The position numbers and the translations under genes were made by a program. A DNA stretch of 23,965 bases from positions 5,361 to 29,325 of the forward strand of contig NW_003126916.1 of assembly GCF_000003605.2 (NCBI RefSeq), read 5' to 3'. Below, in pieces: positions 19,301 to 23,965 of this stretch; position 1 is the stretch's first letter, and each line of letters opens with the position of its first letter. Source of the DNA: Saccoglossus kowalevskii (taxonomy: Eukaryota; Hemichordata; Enteropneusta; Harrimaniidae). Under the pieces are notes generated by a model that made no database searches, was not told the DNA's origin, and saw nothing but the letters and a program-made list of their open reading frames with translations.

Positions 19301-19943
19301 TGGTGTACATTTGATGTTCACAATGTACATCCTGTCCAAACCTAGCAACATTTGAAAACAAGTTTTGGAATCCAGTATTATATCACACATTTGTATTTGT
19401 GTGGTAAAGTGCATTTTATGGGGACCAATTTACACATTAGCATATCAATTGTTGTAATGTTTTGATTTGGGGTATTATCAAACAAAAAGACACAATATAC
19501 ATGACAATCACGATACAGCTTTTGTATTGTAATTACCTCCACCTCTAATTAACTTTTCTAACAGGGTATTTTAACGAGCATGAATAACACCTCCAGCAGT
19601 CTCATCAGTCCATCTTCTTCAGGCCAAAGTGACAATACCAAACAAATGGTAATCATCAATGAGGAGCAGGTATGTGTACTGACTGTGGATGCATCTTAAT
19701 TGCTTTGATTGGACACAGCTGTATATATATTGAATATATGTGCACGTAATCGTTATATATAATATTTGTAATATTTAAATAACTGTCACAATGTATATAC
19801 TCACAATATTATATAATTATCTTCTACATTACATTAAAATATATCTTGTTTTTAACATTTTCCAGAAAATAGACAGTAACACCATCATGAAAGACGATGA
19901 CATAGACATACTGACCTTGAACTGTCCTGTCAATACATGCTGA
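1248..19943 (+). CDS. Adhesion GPCR, 3' part of gene (17 exons in window)
   Basis: This is a multi-exon adhesion-family (class B2) receptor at the plasma membrane. The chain is exons 1248-1356, 1634-1678, 5345-5482, 5897-6042, 7192-7250, 8673-8793, 9269-9372, 10029-10134, 12408-12561, 13923-13989, 14409-14475, 15658-15740, 17070-17196, 17467-17508, 19143-19214, 19565-19669 and 19866-19943. Every junction is GT..AG and phase-compatible, and the total is 1623 nt, giving 540 residues in the window. Residues about 1-206 are GAIN with GPS, 207-456 the 7TM, 457-540 the tail. Family hallmarks are the GPS cysteines, C279 at TM3 with C351 in ECL2, LTWIFG in TM6 and NSSQGF in TM7. The ectodomain lies off the left edge. 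Some TM3-TM6 phrases resemble ADGRD1 and others latrophilins, so I leave the subfamily open. Residue numbers in the exon entries count from the first codon at 1248. Confidence 0.92.
1634..1678 (+). CDS. GPCR exon 2 in window: GAIN subdomain A (45 nt)
   Basis: A short phase 1-1 exon reading (L)HWLMSSNAKTESTE, bounded by GGAAG before and AAG|GTGTGA after. Its phase matches both neighbours and its composition fits the inter-helix linker of GAIN subdomain A. Being phase-symmetric, it could be skipped without a frame change. No homologue was checked, so confidence is moderate. Confidence 0.55.
2129..2503 (+). pseudogene. Reverse-transcriptase remnant (palm domain, degraded)
   Basis: In one frame the sequence reads LQELSENERYIEAKPFNFAF, RFMHDLLSNNNPKLSYYIP, then KESASSASYLNYI to a TGA at 2306-2308. 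It continues in the same frame with SNIPVS and GVY until a TAG at 2501-2503. This matches a recurrent invertebrate retroelement RT of the form FNF.FRYIDDVLS.NNP.F..Y...IYP.EL..K.T..S..SASYLD...SNIP.SPAYGV. The catalytic Y-x-DD position is degraded to FMHD, residues are missing between IP and KESAS, and there is an internal stop, so it is dead. The family name of the parent element is uncertain. Confidence 0.75.
3370..3519 (+). other. Short cysteine-containing frame, unassigned
   Basis: A 49-codon frame starts at ATG 3370 and ends at TAA near 3517. It contains SNCGFCQDEFDIHFCG and, downstream, KTC and NPIC, so it has C-x2-C and other spaced cysteines that could suggest a metal-binding fragment. 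No splice sites, neighbouring exons or recognised family support a gene. It may be a degraded transposon zinc-binding segment. Listed only because the pattern stands out from the surrounding AT-rich intron. Confidence 0.2.
5090..5170 (+). repeat. Dispersed repeat copy A (TGTAAAA / GTACCAGCTACCCCC)
   Basis: The block with GTAAAATGC, TATTTCCTGTAA, CTGTAC.AGCTACCCCC and a C/T-rich end is closely matched at 11461-11540, also in an intron of the same gene. Looser similarity in TGTAA-rich sequence extends upstream in both places. Probably two copies of one interspersed repeat in the same orientation. Confidence 0.55.
5345..5482 (+). CDS. GPCR exon 3 in window: GAIN domain core
   Basis: Residues about 52-97 read ELEMVSHRPRDYHTQWRFSD then MIEMQLPTYSNTSN. 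The MQLP...SN motif corresponds to the first beta strands of GAIN subdomain B. The acceptor is TTTTCCACAG and the donor G|GTAAGT; phase 1 to 1. NTS is a potential N-glycosylation sequon. Confidence 0.8.
5897..6042 (+). CDS. GPCR exon 4 in window: GAIN subdomain B
   Basis: Residues about 98-146 read SMVTTGLLYKAI, then IISVTLICDNEIHSVPIEFS, then MTYY. This is the classic subdomain B pattern: a strand ending in Y, an 'iiSvtl' strand and a 'PI.f' strand just before the GPS. The acceptor is TTATAG. The donor TAT|GTAAGT is phase 0 and is the first member of the 32-bp tandem array. Intron retention or use of a later donor meets an in-frame TGA at 6064-6066. Confidence 0.9.
6041..6784 (+). repeat. 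32-bp minisatellite, 23 units, duplicated splice donor
   Basis: Twenty-three complete units of exactly 32 bp, without a single indel, run from 6041 to 6776, with a partial 24th unit after that. Each unit starts ATGTAAGTATCAATACRCAT and ends CTTTGATGTATC (most) or CTATAAGGTATT (units 5, 10, 20-23). The first unit overlaps the 3' end of the GAIN exon, so the exon's donor TAT|GTAAGTAT is itself unit 1. Donor changes are few: GTGAGT in unit 5 and GTAATT in unit 11. A CRISPR array is excluded because there are no spacers. Confidence 0.97.
6785..7191 (+). other. Remainder of intron after the 32-bp array
   Basis: AT-rich intronic sequence without recognisable genes. It ends at the acceptor TACTTTGTAG before 7192. 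Confidence 0.5.
7192..7250 (+). CDS. GPCR exon 5 in window: N-terminal half of GPS
   Basis: A 59-nt exon, phase 0 in and 2 out, reading VDGEVLPEQDICAFLNFENT (last residue split). ICAFLNF matches the first cysteine of the GPS motif (C158), where many family members have C-x-[FY]-W-[DN]-F; here leucine replaces the usual tryptophan. Donor AC|GTGAGT. It sits alone between two introns that each hold a large minisatellite. Confidence 0.88.
7613..8464 (+). repeat. 41-bp minisatellite, about 21 units
   Basis: The unit is GGAATCTGTTGCTCCGTGTC followed by GACCCATTTATGGTTCGTACC. The GGAATCTGTT word recurs 21 times at exactly 41-bp steps from 7622 to 8442, with only base substitutions. The array is bracketed by GTCGAC at 7613-7618 and 8459-8464; the first unit lacks 15 bp. 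Units 5-8 and 9-12 form a repeated four-unit block. The plus strand lacks stops in all three frames, giving long open frames of a 41-residue repeat, but nothing indicates that these are translated. Confidence 0.96.
8465..8672 (+). other. Intron end before the GPS exon
   Basis: Ordinary AT-rich intron sequence ending in a good acceptor (TTCCTCTGTCAG). Nothing else is seen. Confidence 0.5.
8673..8793 (+). CDS. GPCR exon 6 in window: GPS cleavage motif and Stachel
   Basis: Residues 166-206 read TYEGEWQTTGC...KCQCNHTTNFALLLQVVPFQ. This is the C-terminal half of the GPS: W171, G175-C176, C188-Q-C190, then N-H192-T193|T194. By family knowledge, autoproteolysis uses the His and the +1 Thr/Ser, so cleavage would fall between T193 and T194 (T194 codon at 8755-8757). 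That would free a tethered agonist beginning TNFALLLQV. T193 takes the place of the commoner leucine. Acceptor TCTGTCAG, donor CAG|GTGAGT. Confidence 0.96.
8794..9268 (+). other. Intron between GPS and TM1 exons
   Basis: It contains a run of about nine or ten G after CACGTG near 8850 and otherwise no recognisable feature. Ends in TATTTTCCAG. Confidence 0.5.
9269..9372 (+). CDS. GPCR exon 7 in window: TM1
   Basis: Residues 207-240 start IGDTHARILRLISEIGGSVS and continue with the hydrophobic helix LIVLFIAFVLLLNV. The donor is AG|GTATGT, phase 2. The pre-TM1 linker follows the Stachel directly, as expected for an adhesion GPCR. Confidence 0.95.
9530..9840. other. GC-richer block inside the TM1-TM2 intron
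   Basis: This segment is visibly richer in G+C and CpG than the intron around it. It contains related phrases GCCCGACGAGGTCGCG, GCCGACGAGAC and GGCCGGCGAGGGCGC, and TGGTATCAGT near both ends. It could be an inserted short element (SINE-like), but I found no convincing Pol III boxes or target duplication. Confidence 0.3.
10029..10134 (+). CDS. GPCR exon 8 in window: ICL1 and TM2
   Basis: Residues 241-276 are RTLLKSDRMVIHRHLMVALF then IAQFIILLSDTLSYSK. The R-x-L...D-R-x-x-I-H-x-x-L pattern is the usual class B2 ICL1/TM2 signature. Acceptor TTTACAG, donor AAG|GTAACG (the least standard donor of the 7TM set), phase 0. Confidence 0.95.
10200..10520. repeat. C-run and CTCGGGA-rich repetitive block
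   Basis: Runs of 5-9 C alternate with short recurring words ATCTAGG (near 10270 and 10330) and TCTCGGGA (near 10380, 10420 and 10463). A short palindrome CTCGGGAG-AATG-TTCCCGAG lies at about 10463-10482. It directly precedes the inverted repeat around the gap and probably belongs to the same transposon-like unit. Confidence 0.5.
10526..11036. repeat. Large inverted repeat spanning the assembly gap
   Basis: The left arm from about 10526 (GCGCATGCGAGGTATGTAAT, then GGCAATCTTGAGCTTCAACC) and the right arm 10917-11036 (ending in CATACCTGCGCATGCG) are near-complementary over about 118 bp. Both arms contain a degenerate 12-bp tandem repeat (GAGCTTCAACCT and variants) and the word TTGCTCAGAGTCAACCTGAG or its complement. 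Open frames here (QAEV-like repeats) are artefacts of the 12-bp unit. Confidence 0.85.
10867..10916. other. Assembly gap (50 N)
   Basis: Exactly 50 N, which suggests a nominal rather than measured size. It lies between the arms of an inverted repeat, a structure that commonly breaks assemblies. Open frames crossing it are meaningless. Confidence 0.98.
11461..11540 (+). repeat. Dispersed repeat copy B (TGTAAAA / GTACAAGCTACCCCC)
   Basis: It matches the block at 5090-5170 in the same orientation: TGTAAAATGC, TATTTCCCGTTAA, CTGTACAAGCTACCCCC, then C-rich. TGTAA-rich sequence of looser similarity precedes it from about 11220. Confidence 0.55.
11541..12407 (+). other. Intron sequence before TM3 exon
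   Basis: AT-rich, with short open frames only and no recognised domain. Ends with GTATTTTTAG. Confidence 0.45.
12408..12561 (+). CDS. GPCR exon 9 in window: TM3 and ICL2
   Basis: Residues 277-327 include IGCKLSAVAQHYAWTAVFIW, MLIEGVQLYRQVVMVYGSEN and KYYYLAGWG. C279 is the conserved TM3 cysteine that pairs with ECL2. W296-M-L-x-E300-G301 and the KYYYLAGW motif entering TM4 are strong adhesion GPCR marks. Donor G|GTAAGT, phase 1. A donor-like TGTAAGT also occurs inside the exon at about 12414-12420. Confidence 0.97.
12685..12960 (+). pseudogene. LINE reverse-transcriptase remnant
   Basis: Fragments of a non-LTR RT are readable with frame changes. The segment before 12750 reads like a broken SSGVPQGSVLGP..F; then come FILYTNDITAELQSNILLFADD, then KPVKCKHFHFEL. 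The FADD catalytic motif survives, but the preceding PQGS block is disrupted and stops follow. It lies in the TM3-TM4 intron on the receptor's strand. It is a different segment from the element at the left window edge, and no link between the two can be shown. Confidence 0.8.
12961..13922 (+). other. Rest of TM3-TM4 intron
   Basis: AT-rich. A 140-codon frame (13104-13526) has no recognisable domain, and its Cys/Phe-rich composition fits translated intron DNA. Ends with a strong acceptor TTTTCTTTCTAG. Confidence 0.45.
13923..13989 (+). CDS. GPCR exon 10 in window: TM4
   Basis: Residues 328-350 are GLPGIIVGVTGSINWQDYGA then VET. With the preceding exon this completes KYYYLAGWGLP..IV, the TM4 signature, and the start of ECL2. 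Phase 1 in, 2 out, donor AC|GTATGA. Confidence 0.93.
13990..14408 (+). other. TM4-TM5 intron
   Basis: AT-rich intron. Overlapping short frames at 14144-14368 have no recognised homology. Ends TGATGTTTTAG. Confidence 0.5.
14409..14475 (+). CDS. GPCR exon 11 in window: ECL2 and TM5
   Basis: Residues 350-372, CWLSATSGLIWVFAGTVLVI then IC. C351-W-L is the conserved ECL2 cysteine motif that disulfide-bonds to C279, and LIWVFAGTVLVII is the TM5 start. Acceptor GTTTTAG, donor TGT|GTAAGT, phase 0. Confidence 0.96.
14476..15657 (+). other. TM5 intron (1.2 kb)
   Basis: Mostly AT-rich with no recognisable element. A GC-richer patch with CGCATGCG and CCGCGCGTGACC begins around 15420 and continues to the exon. 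No promoter is claimed, although CpG-rich sequence on both sides of the next exon is unusual for this gene. Confidence 0.4.
15658..15740 (+). CDS. GPCR exon 12 in window: end of TM5 and ICL3
   Basis: Residues 373-400, VNTFILVQVVKVVYSAARNL then EFNNDSTR. It completes TM5 (IICVNTFILVQVV) and provides a short polar ICL3. Acceptor ATTATTTTAG, donor CG|GTATGT, phase 2. Confidence 0.94.
15994..16026. repeat. Perfect 16-bp hairpin with one-base loop
   Basis: ATCACAGTCCCTCTAT (15994-16009), a single C, then the exact reverse complement (16011-16026). Such a tight perfect palindrome in an intron is most likely a remnant or terminus of a small hairpin transposon. No flanking duplication was identified. 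Confidence 0.9.
16102..16222. repeat. MITE-like element with GGCGGTGGTCAT terminal inverted repeats
   Basis: The left end AAAAGGCGGTGGTCAT (16108-16123) is inverted at the right end ATGACCACCGCCCTTT (16203-16218). The interior of about 80 bp is CpG-rich (GCGCG, ACGCG), unlike the flanking intron. TTAA occurs just outside or at both ends (16102-16105 and 16217-16220), which would fit a piggyBac-type TTAA duplication, but the arm ends do not line up exactly. Confidence 0.65.
16230..16940 (+). other. Middle of ICL3-TM6 intron, unassigned
   Basis: Open frames at 16306-16491 and 16545-16757 have no recognised family and no usable splice context. I see nothing further that I can name. Confidence 0.4.
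16951..17015 (+). repeat. Half-copy of the fold-back element
   Basis: CGCGTCGGTCGAGAC...GCTGTCCTGTC...CATGCATACTTTGAGGTATCCTCATAATAACC matches the right half of the element at 886-997 (CACATCGGTCGATAC...GCTGTACTGTC...GTGCATACTTTTCGGTATCCTCGTAATAACC), with no opposite arm seen. Confidence 0.65.
17070..17196 (+). CDS. GPCR exon 13 in window: TM6, ECL3 and start of TM7
   Basis: Residues 400-442, RAAVRSTMMLLPLLGLTWIF then GIFAVNKDTIIFLYLFAICN then SSQ. LLPLLGLTWIFG is the TM6 hallmark of adhesion GPCRs, followed by a short ECL3 (VNKDT) and TM7 YLFAICNSSQ. Acceptor AAAATAG is weak in pyrimidines; donor CAG|GTATGC, phase 0. Confidence 0.97.
17197..17466 (+). other. TM7 intron
   Basis: A short AT-rich intron with local duplicates of CTGATT..TTGAATATAATAAAA near 17230-17290, and nothing else. 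Ends TTTTTATACAG. Confidence 0.5.
17467..17508 (+). CDS. GPCR exon 14 in window: end of TM7 (42 nt)
   Basis: Residues 443-456, GFIVVIIHVLSNKE. It completes the NSSQGF motif across the splice junction and ends TM7. Phase 0-0, donor GAG|GTGAGT. Confidence 0.94.
17509..19142 (+). other. Intron between TM7 and tail exons (1.6 kb)
   Basis: It contains a 16-G homopolymer at 18537-18552 and short inverted words around it (TCCATTGTTAC near 18564, GTAACAATGGA near 18680; AGTGTGATC near 18360, GATCACACT near 18750). These suggest another decayed fold-back element. No coding potential is recognised. Confidence 0.4.
19143..19214 (+). CDS. GPCR exon 15 in window: helix 8 / proximal tail (72 nt)
   Basis: Residues 457-480, VRSAIQHKKNIQAAKKGETI then ISTM, a basic amphipathic segment equivalent to helix 8 (the family often shows N-x-EVR after TM7). 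Phase 0-0 and 24 codons, so skipping keeps the frame. The exon begins GTACGTAG and is followed by the donor GTACGTAA, so its first bases mimic its own donor. Confidence 0.92.
19565..19669 (+). CDS. GPCR exon 16 in window: Ser/Thr-rich tail
   Basis: Residues 481-515, GILTSMNNTSSSLISPSSSG then QSDNTKQMVIINEEQ. A low-complexity Ser-rich cytoplasmic tail that offers possible phosphorylation sites (inference). Acceptor TTTTCTAACAG, donor CAG|GTATGT, phase 0. Confidence 0.9.
19866..19943 (+). CDS. GPCR terminal coding exon
   Basis: Residues 516-540, KIDSNTIMKDDDIDILTLNC then PVNTC, then TGA at 19941-19943. Acceptor ACATTTTCCAG. The acidic DDDIDI stretch and terminal VNTC are not recognised motifs to me. 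Confidence 0.9.
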   Translation, partial: KIDSNTIMKDDDIDILTLNCPVNTC

Positions 19944-21270
19944 AGAATGATATATCGGTGGATACAAGTCATTTAAGAGCATGTGAGGTTCACCATGCAC
20001 GTGTAAATTACAGTTTCATACTCTGAATATCATCAACTATAACAGTAGTCAATTTTACAAAAATGTCATACTTCTCATCGTGCTAAATGCAGTATGTTAT
20101 TATTGCAGTGTGATCCACCAGACAATTGCTTGCTATTCTCTGGAGCGAACATCTGGGCATTTTCATCACATGGCAACCACCACAATGAAAATAACGGTCG
20201 AACACAAAGTCCATAGAAATATGTGGTACACGTCCAAATATAAAACGTTCTGTGACATAGCTCTGCCCTGAATAAGTTAAGGCTTAGACTACCACTTTAC
20301 CTTAACTTAGTTTGTGTTGCAACTAATTGCAGCAAGAATTTCATTATTTTCGCGAGACGTACATTGACAACAGATTATCAACAGTCAGATATAGATCATA
20401 CTATAAACACGACATAAATAGTGGACACAAAATATGAAACTTCATAAAAGCAGTTTTTACGAATAACTATTTGATGCATTTGATGCATCATATTGAATGT
20501 ATTTTTATCTCGCATACAAAATGTTCGTGGTTTCATTTCATTGCAGAGTATGTTTCATTGAATCAATAGTTCTTGGTATTAATAATAATTTCCTGTTTAT
20601 GCACACACCATTTATATTGTAAAGATAATAGTTTATTCAAGGCACATATTCTACGGGCTTTTGAGTACAATATAGTGAAAACGGTTTATAATTTATGTGT
20701 TATAGAGAACTCTTGCCAGAGTAGTACGACATTTAACGCGCGAGCAACTAATTCAACTTTTTTTTCATTCCTCTCCATACAATGTACTTTTGATGATCTG
20801 AATTTAAAATTCAAGAAAGTGGTCACAATCGATCAGAAAATAATCTACAAGATACTGTAAATTTCTTCGACTGTCGTTATCAATGCCAAAATGACGTACT
20901 CAGTCAGTTTTCTTTATGTCAGTACAACTTGTGCCTTGAAAATTCCCTAAATAGTATTAGATCATTGTGTTGATATTTTAACGCATATATAGATTTTCTA
21001 GCTGTACAGAACTTTTTTTTGTTTGTTTTTCAGAAATATATTATTCAAAACTTGTTTCCTAGAACATTACCTTTCTATCATATGGGTTAAATGTCAAAAT
21101 GTATTCATGATCATAACGTAATCGAATTATAGGTTACGGAATTATTTCAATTATTGTCTAATTTTGTTGAAATTTGCCTCAGTGAAAAAATATTTAATAA
21201 TCTATTGTAAACCTGTTAATTGTCTAAAATGATAGATGTATCGATTCAAGTAATATTACAGTGTATTACT

Positions 21271-21773
21271 AATCCGTGACACCTGGCGGCCATTCATTTT
21301 TCTTGTGTGTATCAAATAAACAAGATGGAATTATGGCAAAACGTCATGTTTCATCTTTGAAATTTACACTTAGACTAAGAAAAATATCCATATTTAATGT
21401 TTCGATTTTATTCCATTTTAAATTACCCCTCCATCTGAATCCGTGACACCTGGTGGCCATTCATTATATAAAATACATTGCACATAAAGTAAATATGACT
21501 ATGGCAAAAAAACATTTCTCAATATTGAATACGACAACGGAAATTGAATTTTACCCATATTTTCAAATGCGGATTTCTCGAATAGAAATACAAAATACGT
21601 TATAGAAAATTACATCAGATGCGGTACATAATACGACCATTTATTATTTATTTACGGACGTCCTTATAAACATATCACAATATGTGATTAATTTAATATT
21701 GTTGAGTGTATAGCGCACAAATCTAAATTGAAAATTGATATATTGAAATCAAAATTTCACGGTGTCACAGATT
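21271..21773. repeat. Element with AATCYGTGACACC repeats, direct and inverted
   Basis: AATCCGTGACACCTGGCGGC begins at 21271 and recurs at 21438 as a 28-bp direct repeat with one substitution (CATTCATT end). The inverse GGTGTCACAGATT lies at 21761-21773 (12 of 13 pairs). This fits a small transposon with terminal inverted repeats whose left end is duplicated, but target duplications are not clear. Confidence 0.45.
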
Positions 21774-22276
21774 ATTACTCTTGGGTGATTTTAATATTGA
21801 TTTTACTCAAGTTCCATGTTTCAAATCACAAATTTGAATTGATTATGTTAAAAGTTTTTTTTACCCAACAAAACTTTGGAACATTCTTAATGAGATAGCA
21901 GGATTAGCTTACGTAACAAATCTTAGTGAAAATCATGCTTTTGATAGACAGATACATTGGCATGCAGTTGAGTTAACTTTAGCATCAATTAAAAAGTTAT
22001 AATTGTTTTTAAAAAAAAAATGAAGTATTGTCATGTTAATTATCATTTATATATTCATTGACCAATTAGTTGTTATGGTACTTAACCTATTTGTTGCATA
22101 CAATATTCTATTCCATTTTTAGTGTATGTATATCCCAATACATCAAGTTATCCAGTGCCACATTAGACCATATATTGTTTACATGGGGCACTAAGCACAA
22201 CTTGAACCACACATCCCTGTCACTTTTACTTCAATATATGGCGCACATTTGTTATATTTTGTAAGCACTTAATCGC

Positions 22277-22282
22277 AATAAA
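22277..22282 (+). terminator. Candidate GPCR poly(A) signal (AATAAA)
   Basis: Canonical AATAAA. It is the last plus-strand one before the minus-strand signal of the convergent gene; downstream GT-rich sequence (TGTGTAG, CTTTGCTGTTG) is compatible with cleavage just after it. This would imply a 3' UTR of about 2.3 kb. Confidence 0.35.
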
Positions 22283-22314
22283 GAAACAAGGTAACATTGC
22301 CGATACCTGTGTAG

Positions 22315-22320
22315 TTTATT
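22315..22320 (-). terminator. NUS1: Candidate NUS1 poly(A) signal (AATAAA on minus)
   Basis: TTTATT on the plus strand reads AATAAA on the minus strand, about 870 bp beyond the NUS1 stop. A variant ATTAAA lies nearer the stop at 22870-22875. Usage is not determinable here. Confidence 0.3.
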
Positions 22321-22418
22321 TCTTTGCTGTTGACTATTTGATTGTAAATTCTTTGAAGAGTCTCAACAAGCAGCCGCTCGGCTAAGATAGCTCTGCTGTT
22401 AGCAATGCACATTTCAAT

Positions 22419-22735
22419 TAGAGAATTGAACAAATCAGAGAGGTCCACCTGAGGTACCTATATGTATAATATCAAAGCAATCAGACTTGCGGTTTTACAA
22501 ATATATTTGCTAAAAATAGAGAATTGAAGAGATCGTCATGAAATGAAAAAATCTGACAGAGGTCCACCCAAGGTACCTACATACCAAGTATCAAAGCAAT
22601 TGAGCTGGTAGTTTTCAAGAAGTTGAAAATAGCATTTTTTCAACAACAAAAATTGCCAGAAATAGAGATCTGAAAATATTGCCATAAAATGAACAAATCT
22701 GACAGAGGTCAGATGCAATTGTTGATGGACGGATG
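22419..22735 (+). repeat. Degenerate tandem repeat (about 120-145 bp period)
   Basis: Three diverged copies start AGAGAATTGAA, AGAGAATTGAAGAG and AGAGATCTGAAAAT (22419, 22518 and about 22663). Each contains AAATCTGACAGAGGTC or a variant, and the first two have CACC..AGGTACCTA and TATCAAAGCAAT. The last copy runs into GATGGACGGATGGAC. This looks like a decayed interspersed repeat inside the 3' region between the two genes. Confidence 0.6.
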
Positions 22736-23192
22736 GACAATCACCTGTATGAACAGCTCCGCTCAGCCATCTACCATGACAGTGGAGCTAAAAAGTGACT
22801 ATCTTCTTTCTTTTTCTGTTCAGATGTTTACAGACACAATTAGAAAGTATTGTGATTTCACCATCTTGTTTTAATTCATTTTGAACTGCAATTTTTCTGC
22901 AAATATCTGGGATGAGCAGTCTTACAAATTACACATCAGTTCAGGGTTACCATGACAATGCTACAAAATATGAACTAAAACAAACCATAAAGTACATCTC
23001 ATAATTGAACACATGTGCCACCAGATATTTTCTCAAAGTTGTTTAAAATGTGTAAACAATAAACAGCAGATGGTACAAAGTGAGAAGCCCCTCGGTAACA
23101 AACAAAATATACAAAACATCTGCAAACTAAGGAAACTAAGCCTTGTCACCATATTGCAGGATATTCATCTATCATCAACCAGCGACGACAGC
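22736..23192 (-). other. Presumed NUS1 3' UTR / intergenic
   Basis: Sequence between the NUS1 stop codon and the convergent 3' flank. Short frames on both strands, nothing recognised. Confidence 0.4.
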
Positions 23193-23283
23193 TCATTTAC
23201 CATATCTCTGTGCACATCCAGCATATCTATACAGCAATGAAATGAAAACCTTATAATCCATATTGTGGTGTGATGATGAACAT
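23193..23283 (-). CDS. NUS1: NUS1 terminal coding exon
   Basis: On the minus strand, the acceptor TTTTCTCTTTGCAG precedes 23283 and the stop TGA is 23195-23193. With two bases from the upstream exon it reads LCSSHHNMDYKVFISLLYRY then AGCAQRYGK. This aligns without gaps to the end of vertebrate NUS1, which has SH.N.SY..F...L..YA.C.QR.GK. The terminal RxG motif (R-Y-G here) is known to be needed for cis-prenyltransferase activity of the NUS1-DHDDS heterodimer, which makes polyprenyl diphosphate for dolichol at the ER. A competing frame through the same DNA, ending SLVDDR at 23165, does not fit the family. Confidence 0.93.
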
Positions 23284-23816
23284 CTGCAAAGAGAAAACAA
23301 CAATATATAAGCTTGTCCAAATGGCAGTTTTTGTTCACCACTTCCCTGTAGTAGTTTGGTGAACTATTACTAGTCACTTGAAGTGCCCTTCACCCAAGAT
23401 GTCGTGGAGGATCACTACGACACCATACAACTTCTGGCCAAACCATACAACCAATCACACTCTAGCTTCTAGTAGCCTTGGCATCAGCTTAAAGATACAG
23501 TAGGTAAGAGGTTCACAGTTTTGAGGTTTTAGCAGTCTACCGGGTTGAGTCAGTCACATTGTGGAATAATCACATTTTTAGAGCTAAGAACCAGAGGCAC
23601 CAGCTCCCAACATCATATTCCTACATTTGATTCTGCCTGTATTATTCTGCTGACATTCGTTACGCATTTGCCTTGTATGCCGTGTCCTAGACTTAGTCTT
23701 CCTGCAAGCATTGCTCATTGGTTTTATTCACCCATATTTAAAATAAATAATAAATGCAGTGTAGACAGACTTTTGATTCATAACTAAGGTGGTCTGCATT
23801 GCAAAAGTTTACTTAC
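23284..23816 (-). other. NUS1: NUS1 last intron
   Basis: Minus-strand intron, GT at 23816-23815 to AG at 23285-23284. It has no recognised element; the plus-strand frame at 23545-23787 is spurious. Confidence 0.7.
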
Positions 23817-23916
23817 AGTATTTCACTCAGTCTAATTTGATATGGTAGGAAGCCCAATAAGCTATCAACATCGCCAAACTTTATAATTAAATCAGGATCT
23901 GGAAATATATCATTGC
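23817..23916 (-). CDS. NUS1: NUS1 penultimate exon
   Basis: On the minus strand, the exon lies between acceptor TTTCTCTCCTACAG and donor CT|GTAAGT, phase 2 out. It reads [20 protein letters not shown] then [12 protein letters not shown]. The PDPDL..KFG.VDS.LGFLP..IRL.EI block is the highly conserved C-terminal core of NUS1/NgBR, the cis-prenyltransferase regulatory subunit, which lacks the catalytic residues of its DHDDS partner. It joins in phase to the exon at 23193-23283. The remainder of the gene, including the N-terminal membrane segment, is beyond the right edge. The 49 bases at 23917-23965 are intronic, with a good polypyrimidine tract. Confidence 0.96.
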
Positions 23917-23965
23917 CTGTAGGAGAGAAAAAAAATTACAACAATGCTGTTTCCATAGAAAAATG

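Larger units (their letters stand above)
19944..22282 (+). other. GPCR 3' UTR and 3' flank
   Basis: Non-coding, very AT-rich. Candidate poly(A) signals AATAAA lie at 21315-21320 and 22277-22282; which one is used cannot be told from sequence. Short frames in this stretch (20080-20271, 20573-20860, 22070-22264) have no recognised domain. Confidence 0.5.

Noticed and set aside
23165-23377. Minus-strand frame ending SSLVDDR as the terminal exon of the neighbouring gene
   Set aside because: A different frame of the same DNA (ending QRYGK at 23193) joins in phase to the NUS1 exon and matches the family's C-terminus.
1-23965. tRNA, rRNA or other structured RNA genes
   Set aside because: Reading both strands, I found no convincing tRNA cloverleaf boxes or rRNA segments.

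Overview
This is a eukaryotic, AT-rich, intron-rich window from an animal. Short exons with GT..AG boundaries alternate with long introns full of transposon debris and minisatellites, and one 50-base N run marks an assembly gap. CR1/L2-like LINE debris, an intron-split adhesion GPCR and a NUS1 homologue all fit a marine invertebrate (deuterostome or lophotrochozoan). I cannot name the species from sequence alone.

The main content is one plus-strand gene, the 3' part of an adhesion G-protein-coupled receptor. I could assemble 17 exons between 1248 and 19943. Their splice phases all agree, and they sum to 1623 nt, which is 540 codons plus a TGA. In order they encode most of a GAIN domain, a GPS autoproteolysis motif (H-T|T-N-F), seven transmembrane helices and a Ser-rich cytoplasmic tail. 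The gene starts left of the window, so its adhesion ectodomain is not visible. The receptor subfamily is unresolved.

At the right edge a second gene lies on the minus strand in convergent orientation. Two exons (23817-23916 and 23193-23283) encode the C-terminus of NUS1 (Nogo-B receptor), the non-catalytic-fold subunit of cis-prenyltransferase, including its terminal RxG motif. The rest of NUS1 lies right of the window.

Layout: 1-513 LINE 3' end with a TTA microsatellite; about 886-997 fold-back repeat; 1248-1678 two GAIN exons; 1679-5344 long intron with a reverse-transcriptase remnant; 5345-7250 three GAIN exons; 6041-6784 an exact 32-bp tandem array whose unit copies the exon's own 5' splice site; 7613-8464 a 41-bp tandem array; 8673-8793 GPS exon; 9269-17508 the 7TM exons, with introns carrying a palindrome around the assembly gap, a dead LINE RT and several hairpin elements; 19143-19943 cytoplasmic-tail exons; 19944-23192 shared 3' flank with degenerate repeats and opposed poly(A) signals; 23193-23916 NUS1 exons.

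The most unusual observation is the 32-bp array: at least two dozen tandem copies of a strong splice donor start at the authentic donor of a GAIN exon.
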